NCBI RefSeq assembly: GCF_000350105.1
Contig: NZ_CAIY01000044.1
Location: forward strand, 124,001-188,000
From: Richelia intracellularis HH01
GTDB taxonomy: Bacteria; Cyanobacteriota; Cyanobacteriia; Cyanobacteriales; Nostocaceae
Direction of reading: 5' to 3'
DNA length: 64,000 nt
Made by a program: the position numbers and the translations under genes. The notes beneath the pieces were generated by a model, which searched no databases, was not told the DNA's origin, and saw nothing but the letters and a program-made list of their open reading frames with translations. Shown in pieces: positions 41,564 to 51,158 of this stretch; position 1 is the first letter of the stretch, and every line of letters begins with the position of its first letter.

Positions 41564-43276
41564 ATGAATAATACTTATTCTCGTGATGTTCAGTATGTAC
41601 CAATTGCTACGGACACATTGGTATTGAGAGCACGCAGTTGGACACGTTTAAGATTTGAAATTGAGTTTGCACGAGCTAAGGGTACTACTGTCAACAGTTA
41701 TATAATTCAGGGTGATAAGACTGCAATTATAGACCCAACCCCAGAAACTTTTGCAGAGATTTATTTAGAAGCATTACGCCAGTGTACGGACTGGAACAAA
41801 ATTGATTATATTATTCTGGGTCATTTTAATCCCAACCGTTTAGCTACCCTACAAATGATTTTAGAGCGAGCTCCAGAAGTAACTTTTGTTGCTTCTGTTA
41901 TCGGCACATCTCACTTAAAAGAAGCTTTTTCCGGGCAAGCATTGAAAGTGCTCACCATGCGGGGTAAGGAAACCATAAATTTAGGTAAAGGGCATGTGTT
42001 GCGTTTTATTCCCACTCCTAGCCCAAGATGGCCTGGAGGACTCTCTACTTATGATCCTCAAAGTCAAATATTATATACTGGCAAGTTATTTGGTAGCCAT
42101 GTATGCGGAGATGAAATTTTTGACGAGCAGTGGGAAAGTCTTAAGGAAGACCAACGATACTACTTTGATTGCTTAATGGCTTCCAATGCTACACATGTAT
42201 TAGCAGCTTTAGAGAAAATATCTGATCTACCCCTAAGAATGTATGGTGTAGGCCATGGACCTTTAGTGCGCTATAGTCTAGTAGAACTAACAAAATATTA
42301 TCAACAATGGAGTTGTGCTCAAAGCGAAAGGGAAATATCTGTTGCCCTATTATATGCTTCCGCCTATGGTAATACAGCTACCCTTGCACGAGCAATAGCT
42401 TTTGGTTTAAATAAGGGAGGGGCTGCAGTTCAATCTATCAATTGTGAATTTGCCGGAAATGATCAAATTCAGGCAGCAATAGAAAAGTCAGATGGTTTTA
42501 TTATCGGTTCTCCTACTATTGGTGGTCATCCACCTACTCCTATTCACACTGTATTGGGAATTGTATTGGCAATTGGGGACAACACAAAAATTGCTGGAGT
42601 TGTAGGTTCATATGGTTGGAGTGGAGAAGCTGTTGATTTTATTGATAATAAACTTAAGGAAGCTGGGTATAAATTGGGTTTTGAGCCCCTTAAAGTCAAA
42701 TTTAAACCTTCTGATGTAATCCTCAAAGAATGCGAAGAACTAGGTACAGATTTTGTCCAGGTACTGAAGAAAAGTAACAAAATTAGAGTTCCCCAAATAG
42801 CTGCTACTCCCACAGAACAAGCAGTAGGAAGGATAATTGGTTCGGTATATATATTAACAGTCAAACAAGGTGATATATCTACTGGTATGTTAGGTGCGTG
42901 GGTATCTCAGGCAACATTTAATCCTCCGGGAATCACTGTAGCAATTGGTAAAGAGCGAGCAGCAGAATCCCTTCTATATTCGGGAAATCAATTGGTTCTG
43001 AATCTCCTCCCCGAAGGTAAACAACAAGAGTATATGAAGCATTTCCGTAGAAAATTTGCTCCTGGAGAAGATCGGTTTTCAGGATTCCCCACTGAAGTTT
43101 CTGACAATGGTTGTACTATTCTTTGTGATGCTTCTGCCTATCTGGAATGCACCATTCAAAAACGAATGGAATGTAATGATCATTGGGTTGTTTATGCCAA
43201 AGTTGATAATGGTAAATTACTTAAACCAGATGCTATTACTGCTGTTCACCATCGTAAAACAGGCACTCAATATTAG
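41564..43276 (+). CDS. flv1: A-type flavodiiron protein, altered-ligand (Flv1/Flv2-like)
   Basis: 570 residues with the same three domains as the preceding gene. The diiron motif is changed: His87-x-Asn89-x-Asn91-Arg92 (GHFNPNRLA) replaces the usual H-x-E-x-D-H, as in Flv1/Flv2, which act as heterodimer partners of Flv3/Flv4. The flavodoxin part (YASAYGNTATLARAI) and the flavin-reductase part (GDISTGMLGAWVSQ) look intact. Probably an operon with the upstream gene. Start MNNTYSRDVQYVPIAT is family-like. Confidence 0.9.
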   Translation: MNNTYSRDVQYVPIATDTLVLRARSWTRLRFEIEFARAKGTTVNSYIIQGDKTAIIDPTPETFAEIYLEALRQCTDWNKIDYIILGHFNPNRLATLQMILERAPEVTFVASVIGTSHLKEAFSGQALKVLTMRGKETINLGKGHVLRFIPTPSPRWPGGLSTYDPQSQILYTGKLFGSHVCGDEIFDEQWESLKEDQRYYFDCLMASNATHVLAALEKISDLPLRMYGVGHGPLVRYSLVELTKYYQQWSCAQSEREISVALLYASAYGNTATLARAIAFGLNKGGAAVQSINCEFAGNDQIQAAIEKSDGFIIGSPTIGGHPPTPIHTVLGIVLAIGDNTKIAGVVGSYGWSGEAVDFIDNKLKEAGYKLGFEPLKVKFKPSDVILKECEELGTDFVQVLKKSNKIRVPQIAATPTEQAVGRIIGSVYILTVKQGDISTGMLGAWVSQATFNPPGITVAIGKERAAESLLYSGNQLVLNLLPEGKQQEYMKHFRRKFAPGEDRFSGFPTEVSDNGCTILCDASAYLECTIQKRMECNDHWVVYAKVDNGKLLKPDAITAVHHRKTGTQY

Positions 43277-43356
43277 TATTGACTAATTTTTGGAAAATGG
43301 GGAAATAAGACAGTGTAATACTTGTCATACATAGTTCCTAAATATTTTTTTATTGT

Positions 43357-43414
43357 ATAGATAATTAAATGGTACTAAATTTACCAGATATTTTAATTAA
43401 ATTTAATTATCTAT
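43357..43414. repeat. Inverted repeat after flv1
   Basis: 14-bp arms 43357-43370 and 43401-43414, with a small inner ggta/tacc pair; 80 bases past the flv1 stop. May form a transcript end. Confidence 0.5.
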
Positions 43415-43534
43415 ATTATTTTAGATAAATTCTATAGTATTTATTATACTAGATAAAAATAACAAAGAAAAGCAAAACATCAATGTACCAAAGCAACTTT
43501 TTTTTGATTCTATGTAAACTGGTTAATTTTAATT

Positions 43535-43576
43535 CATTCAATAATTATAAACTTAATAGTTTTTAATTATTGAATG
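43535..43576. repeat. 13-bp inverted repeat
   Basis: Arms 43535-43547 and 43564-43576, 16-nt loop; no gene end adjacent. Confidence 0.5.
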
Positions 43577-44144
43577 CGTATCAAGGATGTAATCAATTGC
43601 TTATGCCACTTTTTCTCCAGAATCCAGTCCTATACACATTGAAAATGTTAAGTTATCAAATTTTTATTATCCTAAGATTATTATTCTGACTAAATTAGAC
43701 TAAATAAAAATTAATTAGGAGATGATAAATACATTCCAGAATTCACAGGGTATCTATTATACTTAATAATAAATCATTAGTTTTTAATTTTCCCTAATTA
43801 TGAATAACTAAAGGCTAAATTAAAGTAATAAAAACTTTTAGTAAATCCAAGTAATTTAACTTCGTGATTTCATATTTGAAGGGTATTTTGTACTTCTCAT
43901 AGGCCAAAAATGCCATGTTAATATCCTCACTTCTCATCAGAAGCTTAGAGGTAGGTTTATCCCAAGAATAAAAACTTATAGTTGATTCAATGATGTTGAT
44001 GTTATGAAAGTCTCTTGGTCAAAGTCTTAATGATATGGTGTGATCAAAAAGTTCACTCTCATTAAATTAATAATTCTGAGGGGTCTTTAATGCATATTAT
44101 TAATATATTTATGTGTATGGCCATGTTTGATGGTGGTATAGAAG

Positions 44145-44181
44145 ATACTTTATGAGTTAAGATGCTTAACTCATAAAGTAT
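44145..44181. repeat. 17-bp perfect inverted repeat upstream of ilvC
   Basis: Arms 44145-44161 and 44165-44181 with a 3-nt loop, 136 bases before the ilvC start. A weakly T-rich tail follows on the + strand. Candidate attenuator or terminator; no leader peptide of branched-chain codons found beside it. Confidence 0.7.
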
Positions 44182-44317
44182 TTCAAAATAATTTTATTAC
44201 TCTCTTAGCTTTTTTAACTTTATCTATAAACCTATCAGTAATTACGGACTTACTTTGTATTAAGATTGTTGTAAACTTGCAGTGAATATTATTCATTGCT
44301 GAGGTAAAGACACTCTC

Positions 44318-45313
44318 ATGGCCCAAATGTATTATGATGCGGACGCAAATATAGACTTATTGTCTGGAAAAACAATTGCAGTTATCGGTTATGGTTCCCA
44401 AGGTCATGCCCACGCTTTAAATCTTAAAGATAGTGGTATGAATGTAATTGTTGGATTATATGCGGGCAGTAAGTCAGCAATAAAAGCACAAGCAGCTGGA
44501 TTAACTGTAAAAAATGTTGCGGACGCAGCAAAAGCTGCTGATTTTATTATGGTTCTTTTGCCAGATGAGTTGCAAAAAAGCATTTACCAGCAAAGTATTG
44601 AACCTAATTTAGAGCCAGGTAATACATTAGCCTTTGCCCATGGGTTTAACATTCACTTTAATCAAGTTGTTCCACCTGATGGTATAGACGTTATCATGGT
44701 ATCACCGAAAGGTCCAGGACACCTGGTGCGCCGGACTTATGAACAAGAACAGGGTGTACCTTGTTTATTTGCTGTATATCAAAATGCCAGTGGGCAAGCA
44801 CGTGACCAAGCCATGGCATATGCTAAAGGTATTGGCGGGACACGTGCTGGCATTTTGGAAACAACTTTTCGCGAAGAAACAGAAACTGACTTGTTTGGTG
44901 AACAGGCTGTACTTTGTGGTGGTCTAAGTGCTTTAATAAAAGCTGCTTTTGAAACTTTGGTAGAAGCTGGTTATAAACCAGAATTAGCATATTTTGAGTG
45001 TCTTCATGAAGTGAAGTTGATTGTAGATTTGGTCGTTGAGGGTGGTTTAGTAAATATGCGCGATAGTATTTCTAATACTGCCGAGTATGGCGATTACACT
45101 CGGGGGCCACGGTTAGTGACATCAGAAACTAAGACTGAGATGAGGAAGATCCTAAGAGAAATCCAATCTGGGCAATTTGCACGAGAATTTATCTTGGAGA
45201 ACCAATCTGGAAAACCTGGTTTTACTGCTATGCGAAGACAAGAAGCTGAACATCCTATTGAAAAAGTAGGTAGTGATTTACGTTCTATGTTCAGCTGGTT
45301 AAAGAAGGTTTAA
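44318..45313 (+). CDS. ilvC: Ketol-acid reductoisomerase (NADP+)
   Basis: IlvC converts acetolactate or acetohydroxybutyrate to dihydroxy acids in valine/isoleucine/leucine synthesis. Class I short form (331 residues): Rossmann loop [13 protein letters not shown] (24-36), HGFNIHF, the Mg-binding [12 protein letters not shown] and [12 protein letters not shown], and the closing [10 protein letters not shown]. The start [15 protein letters not shown] is typical. A perfect terminator follows. No ilv gene is adjacent, as usual in cyanobacteria. Confidence 0.97.
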   Translation: MAQMYYDADANIDLLSGKTIAVIGYGSQGHAHALNLKDSGMNVIVGLYAGSKSAIKAQAAGLTVKNVADAAKAADFIMVLLPDELQKSIYQQSIEPNLEPGNTLAFAHGFNIHFNQVVPPDGIDVIMVSPKGPGHLVRRTYEQEQGVPCLFAVYQNASGQARDQAMAYAKGIGGTRAGILETTFREETETDLFGEQAVLCGGLSALIKAAFETLVEAGYKPELAYFECLHEVKLIVDLVVEGGLVNMRDSISNTAEYGDYTRGPRLVTSETKTEMRKILREIQSGQFAREFILENQSGKPGFTAMRRQEAEHPIEKVGSDLRSMFSWLKKV

Positions 45314-46552
45314 AATAATTGACATTTAAAAATAGAAAAATGCCTTTTCCCCGTTATTTTGCGGTTTGCCTGTAAAACCATAGCTAGCAATTAATTTATT
45401 AAAATTTTGCTAGCTATGGTTTTTCTTGGTTTACTTGATTAAAAACCAAATGGTTTGGAAATTCACAAATATCTACTTATGAGTAATTGAGATTTAAGTC
45501 TTAATATTGTCATCGCAAAAATGATGATAATAAAATCATGTTAAAATTCCCGAATTAAAAAAGGTTTAATTCTTACAAAATTAAGATTTATGATTTTTGA
45601 TTTGAGTCTAATACTTTGTATATCTATAGTATTACCATCAGGTTTTGATTTCCTTCAATATTTCAAAAATTTTAGTATTAGATGAATGTAACAAGAAAAC
45701 TTTACACATAAGTTGAAGTAAAAATTATTTTTAAAAGAGAACAAGTACTCTGATTTTTAGCTTAGCACCATCTACCTATAACAGCTGTACTTGATATTCT
45801 CAGGGTATAAACCCGGAATTTGACTAAATTTGTTAGCGTTGTTAACCATTACCAGATTAGAAAAATCTAACAGTATAAGGATAGTTTAGGACTTTTTTAT
45901 CACAACCTATTTGAATACTTTAATACTCAATCTTTAAGAGACTTTAAGGTTATTATCTGGTATATTTAGAATAAATTTACTTCTCAAGGGATTTATTTGC
46001 TAAAAAAGATTGATTCCAAATTGAATTACAGAAATATATACATAATATAAATCAATACAAGTATATTGCGAATTTGTACATATACAGAGATATTCAGGCA
46101 TATCAAGAAGTCTCTTGAATAACAACTATAACTAAATAGATACAGCTCATATTTAGGTAACTATAATTAAACTAATAAATCGTGTATTAAAAACTAATAT
46201 TTATAGGGAACTGTAACCCAAATAATCTTAAAATTTTATTGTTAAAATTCCTATTCTAATGTAGAGTAACATACTGCTGATCTGCAGACTCTTTATCTTG
46301 AATCAGGTTCTTGAAGTTTAATGGATTTATTTATCAATCAATATTGCTACTATACAAATCATGTATAATTGACTACAGTTAAATTTATGAAAAAGCAAAA
46401 ATAAAAAAATAAGTTACAAATTGTTGTTTTCTAATTGAGGAGACCAATATATTATGAAGTATATTAGCGTTCATGACTCAATATACTAAGTAGACATAGG
46501 CTCATCTCAAATCGTACCATTACAAATAAGATTTAGTACTTGATTAAAGACT
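45314..46552. other. Long AT-rich intergenic region
   Basis: 1239 bases from ilvC to rsmG. It contains the ilvC terminator and, at 46261-46274, a perfect GTA-N8-TAC string (see rejected items). Nothing else recognised. Confidence 0.5.
45374..45423 (+). terminator. Rho-independent terminator of ilvC
   Basis: 17-bp perfect stem (45374-45390 with 45407-45423), preceded by As and followed by Ts, 60 bases after the ilvC stop. Confidence 0.88.
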
Positions 46553-47293
46553 GTGAATAATTCTCTTTTATCTTTCTTACTAGAAATGGAAGATATTTGG
46601 CAGACAACTCTTAACTCACAATTAACAACCCGACAGAAGATACAATTCCAAAGACTATACGAATTGATTTTACAGGGTAATCTAAAACTTAATTTAACGA
46701 GGATAATTGAACCCCAAGATTTTTGGGAAAAGCATTTATGGGACTCTTTACGGGGGGTAGTATCGTTGCTCAGTAATTCACATAATCAATTATCTGTAAT
46801 CGATATTGGTACGGGTGGTGGTTTTCCAGGAATTCCATTTGCAATTATGCTTCCTAACAGTCAAGTTAATTTACTTGATTCTACACAAAAAAAAGTCACT
46901 TTTCTAACTCAAATTATCCCGGAATTAGAATTACATAATGTTACGACTACAGTTGGTAGGGCCGAAAAAATCGGTCATAATCCAAAATATAGAGAACAAT
47001 ATGATGTAGCTTTAATCCGTGCTGTAAGTAATACCTCTGCTTGTATTGAATATACACTACCATTAATAAAAAAGGGTGGTTTAGCTATCATTTATCGGGG
47101 TAATTGGATGGATTATGAGATTACCTCTGTGACGGGTGTAGCAAAACAGCTTGGTGGTGTAATAGCATACATTGACAAATTTAAGACTCCTCTGAGCCAA
47201 GGAACTCGTCATTGTTTATACCTGAAAAAAATAACAAAGACATCTAGTAAATTTCCTCGTCCTATAGGTATACCTAATAGTAAACCTTTATAA
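46553..47293 (+). CDS. rsmG: 16S rRNA (guanine-N7) methyltransferase RsmG
   Basis: RsmG (GidB) methylates G527 of 16S rRNA. AdoMet motif I is IDIGTGGGFPGIP (83-95); upstream NLKLNLTRI and the FWEKHLWDSL helix are family hallmarks. 246 residues with a short unconserved C-terminal tail. Starts with GTG at 46553; no in-frame ATG fits. Not next to mnmG, unlike in many bacteria. Confidence 0.94.
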   Translation: MNNSLLSFLLEMEDIWQTTLNSQLTTRQKIQFQRLYELILQGNLKLNLTRIIEPQDFWEKHLWDSLRGVVSLLSNSHNQLSVIDIGTGGGFPGIPFAIMLPNSQVNLLDSTQKKVTFLTQIIPELELHNVTTTVGRAEKIGHNPKYREQYDVALIRAVSNTSACIEYTLPLIKKGGLAIIYRGNWMDYEITSVTGVAKQLGGVIAYIDKFKTPLSQGTRHCLYLKKITKTSSKFPRPIGIPNSKPL

Positions 47294-48057
47294 AACCTGC
47301 TATTCCCTACAAATTTTACTCATGAAAACAGCTTAAGCAAATAAAAAAACTTTTGATGAACTTTCAAAATTAATAGTAGTTTTTTGTAATACTTTCCATA
47401 AACACACACACCTAATGATTTACAGTATATTAACAACCTATGGTACTAGTTATTCTAAATATACCTACAAGATTCTGTGCCCCAATCTAAATTACTAAAC
47501 TGAGTAAATATAATAGTTAACAAAATAATCAGGAGCACAACACTGGACTTTTCCTCCAAAAAACTGGCAGTGTAAGTTTAAATACTGTAATTTTATTTGT
47601 TTGTGAATCTCATTTTATACTTTTACTATGAAAAACACATAATCAATTAGTCATAAGTATTAAACTATTCACTACAAAGTATTTTCAAATAACTATACCT
47701 GATTAACTCAAAACTGTTTTGTTATCACCCAATCTAAAATTAATACTAGTATGGCTACTATGGATAACAGTTTAGATAATCCACTAATTACTGCAAACTA
47801 ATATATGTTAATTACAATACTTTGCTCATAATCATCTCATTAAATAAACATATTAAATAACATGAAGATTATTCCCACTTACACTCTAGGTTATGTACTT
47901 AAGAAGTTAATTATATAACAAGCTATTCTATAACTACGCAGAAAATTACGTATAAATTTGACCTGACATCTATACGGATAATAAGGTGTGATTAACTGGG
48001 CTTTTGCTATTATTTTAAATAAATTATGATTAATTCGATAGTGAAAGGAAAATTAAA
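47294..48057. other. Convergent intergenic region
   Basis: 764 bases between rsmG and the leftward dehydrogenase gene; nothing identified. Confidence 0.5.
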
Positions 48058-49050
48058 TTAGGAGTATACTTCTGAATTTACACAATAGGGTAGTAAATCA
48101 CCCTTCAGTCCTGCAATCAAATTTTTAATTGCCATATTTGCCATTTTTTTCCTGTTTTCCCGGCTAGCATCACTGAGATTAGGTGTAATAATTAAATTGT
48201 CCAGGGCAAATAATGGGCTATTAGAAGCAATTAGTTTTGGCTCTGTCACATCAATTGCAGCACTGGCAAGTTGGCCTTCACTCAGGGCATTATATAATGC
48301 ATCTTGATCAACAACCTGCCCTTGTGCAGTATTGATTAGAATCGCTGATGGTTTCATTAATCTAAACTGGTGATCGCTTAATAAATGGTAAGTATTCGGA
48401 GAAAGTGGTATATGAATAGTAATAAAGTCTGCTTCTCTTAGTAGTCTTTCTAAATTGCTAAACTCTATACTCAGATAATTTTCCAAATGCACATCGCACC
48501 GATAATTACTATTATACAAGACCCGCATGTCAAAACCCTGAGCACGACGAGCTATTGCTTTTCCAATTTCTCCAAAACCAATAATCCCCAAAGTTGCACC
48601 AGTAATAGTTGCTCCTAAGAATAAATCAGGTTCCCAAGCTTTCCACAAACCTCCACGAGTAAATCTATCTGCAATTAACAGCTGTCTTGCTGCAGCCATT
48701 AATAAAGCCCAAGTTAAATCGGCGGTAGTATCAGTTAACATACCAGGAGTATAGCCTACAGGAATTCCTTGTGCTGTAGCTGCAGTAATGTCAATGTTGT
48801 CGTAACTTACGGCCATTTGACTAATTACTTGCAAATTACTTGCAGATTCTATTAGTTTTCTATCTATAGGGTCAGTTAACAAGCAGAGAATACCATTAGC
48901 TGTCCGTGCTTTTTCTAATAAAACTGCTCGTGGAGGTGGTTGACGTTCTTCCCAAACTTCAATGGTAGCAATTTCTTCTAGCTCCTTTAATTCAGTGGGA
49001 ATATAACGGGTAATAAATACCTTTGCTTGTTTTGAGTTCACGATCTGCAC
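48058..49050 (-). CDS. D-2-hydroxyacid dehydrogenase-like protein with altered catalytic residues
   Basis: 330 residues of the glyoxylate reductase / D-2-hydroxyacid dehydrogenase fold: substrate lobe (VFITRYIPTELKEL, NGILCLLTDPID, MAVSYDNID), then the NAD(P) loop GIIGFGEIGKAIA (155-167). In active members the catalytic Arg lies in NTARG, the Glu in D-V-x-E and the His in TPH. Here they are Gln243 (NTAQG), Glu270 (DVTEP) and Asn291 (TPN). So two of three catalytic residues are gone while the frame is intact. It may be a young pseudogene, a repurposed binding protein, or an enzyme with other chemistry. Isolated on both sides by large gaps. Confidence 0.85.
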   Translation of the reverse strand: MQIVNSKQAKVFITRYIPTELKELEEIATIEVWEERQPPPRAVLLEKARTANGILCLLTDPIDRKLIESASNLQVISQMAVSYDNIDITAATAQGIPVGYTPGMLTDTTADLTWALLMAAARQLLIADRFTRGGLWKAWEPDLFLGATITGATLGIIGFGEIGKAIARRAQGFDMRVLYNSNYRCDVHLENYLSIEFSNLERLLREADFITIHIPLSPNTYHLLSDHQFRLMKPSAILINTAQGQVVDQDALYNALSEGQLASAAIDVTEPKLIASNSPLFALDNLIITPNLSDASRENRKKMANMAIKNLIAGLKGDLLPYCVNSEVYS

Positions 49051-51158
49051 TTAAACTAGACCCCTAATATTAATCTTAGTAAGAATATGGTAATAGGTGT
49101 TTCATTGTTAATGTATTTAAATTGTCTTTAAACTATAGTACAAAATATTTGCTAAATACTCATAGGCCATTATGACTGAAGTGAATTAAGTTTCACAATT
49201 ACTATTTCTGGAGCAAGAGTTAAAGTGATTAATTTCAGGCAAGAGTGATACTTACAAGGGATAATGGATATTTTGGGGGAGGATATCCTTAATAGAATTA
49301 ATAGTAAAAAATTGCTGCATTTTGTAGTAAAATTAAGTAATTGAGATAAGCATTAAAGATAAAAAAGTTATAGAAACACTAAAAAGCAAAATAAGATAAC
49401 TCTAATAGAGAGGTAATCATACTTAAAATAAGCATAAATTTAAAATGTAAATATTATCTAAGCTAATAAATATTGTATTGTGAGACATACTGAAGAAAAC
49501 AGATAAACAATAATAAATAGAATAGTAAATAAATTCAAATAACAACTAGAAAAGCTAAGTAATTTAGTAATGAAATAATCAGAATCATGCAAGTAGTAAA
49601 GTTGTTATAGGAGCCAAATTAAATGATATTATATCATGTATAAATTTGAACATTAAAGTTTCTATGGCACAATGTGAGCAGCAAATCATCATTAGTGAGA
49701 GTACCAGAAAAAGATATATAATTAAAATTATAATCCTTCTTAAAATTCATTGATAATCAAATATTAAGTAAATTTACTCTATAGAAGAGCAACACCTATT
49801 TGGAAATTTAGGTCAAATAAAAATCATTATAAGTATTGATAATTACAAATAAATAGATTAGCAGCTACTAACGTTTAAAGTCTTAAGCATAGTATCTACT
49901 TTATCAAGCAATTTATTTGTTCAAATAAGAAATTTTATATCCCCTTTTATGATCTATAGATAATTCTTAGCTTAGTTACCTTAAGTCCAATTTAGTTATA
50001 GCTACACCAACAAATATTGATTTTACATTAATAAGAATAGTGCTAGTTTACCTGAGTAAATTAACCACGATTACTTAAACTAATAATGATTAACTAGTAG
50101 CACTTTACTATTTTATTACTATGAATAAAAAATAACTATTATTAAACTGTTTAATAATAGTTATTTCTAAGAGGTTTTATGAATATTCCTAAAAATTAAA
50201 TCTATTAAAAGTCAACTAGTATACAAAGTGAATTAATTTTTATATTAAAATAGGATTATTGTAATTTATCTTTACTCTTCGATGTATTTTATTTTATTAT
50301 GATGTGCATATAAATACGAACTATGCTGGGCTGAATATTGACTTTATATAGTCAGTTGTTATTATTTCTTCCTACTCTGTTTGCTGCTTGACTCAAAATT
50401 ACTGATATCATAGCAAATGATAAGAAGAGTTTGTAACAGTTTTAAAACTATCTAGCAATTTTTAATAATAGCCAAATTCTCCTCATACCTCAGAGTTATT
50501 ATGATGCCAATAAACTTGCAGTGATAGCAAGGGCAAAAGTTTAGAATGTTTTAAATGAAAAGTGGGGACAAGAGTTATTTGCCAAGAAGCTCTAAATTCC
50601 ATTAAATAATAGCTAATAGTAATAGTAGCAACATAATAACCTCCTGTCTTATCAAATTAGAAGTAACATTTATCATCCAACAAATAAATATCCTCTGGGA
50701 GAAAGTATGATCTATAAATACTCTACTTATTGATAAGCTGGAAGAGGTCATTCATTATTACCGGGATAAAACTTATTTTCATAAACTTGAGCTAATCATA
50801 GAATATTTGATGTATATATTTTTATACTTAATTTATGACTTTTATAGCAGTTTTATTAATTTTCATCAGAAAAACTTTGTTCATCAAGTTGATTAGGTTT
50901 ATTATATGTTAACTTTTAATTAAATTTAGTATCTGTATATCTAGTCAATCATACCTTCATACCTTATATTTTAATTATTCTACAATTGAAGGCTGTAAAT
51001 TAATAGTGGCCATAAAATGAATGACGTTCTATTATTACAATATTTGAACCTCAAACAAAAATGGCCATAATCATGAGAATAACGTTCTCCTCAAGATAAA
51101 GAAGTAATTATGACATTATCCACTCTGCCATAATTATTTTAAATTCTTCCATTAATAT
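49051..51158. other. Largest intergenic gap in the window
   Basis: 2.1 kb of AT-rich DNA between two leftward genes. It holds a long hairpin (50130-50166) and an imperfect direct repeat (tggccataa...acgttct, at ~51007 and ~51062). I recognise no coding remnant. Confidence 0.5.
50130..50166. repeat. 18-bp perfect inverted repeat, 1-nt centre
   Basis: Arms 50130-50147 and 50149-50166, purely A/T/G/C-poor sequence. Not near any gene end. Confidence 0.65.

Larger units (their letters stand above)
43277..44317. other. Intergenic region with several inverted repeats
   Basis: 1041 bases between flv1 and ilvC, with three inverted repeats listed separately. One short leftward stretch (~43602-43664) reads FSMCIGLDSGEKVA then stop, which might be a gene tail; too short to call. 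Confidence 0.5.

Noticed and set aside
46261-46274. Perfect GTA-N8-TAC string, with TATCTT 19 bases downstream, resembling an NtcA-activated promoter 280 bases before rsmG
   Set aside because: At roughly 35% GC about twenty such strings are expected by chance in 64 kb, the spacing to the -10 is shorter than usual, and rsmG is not a nitrogen gene.
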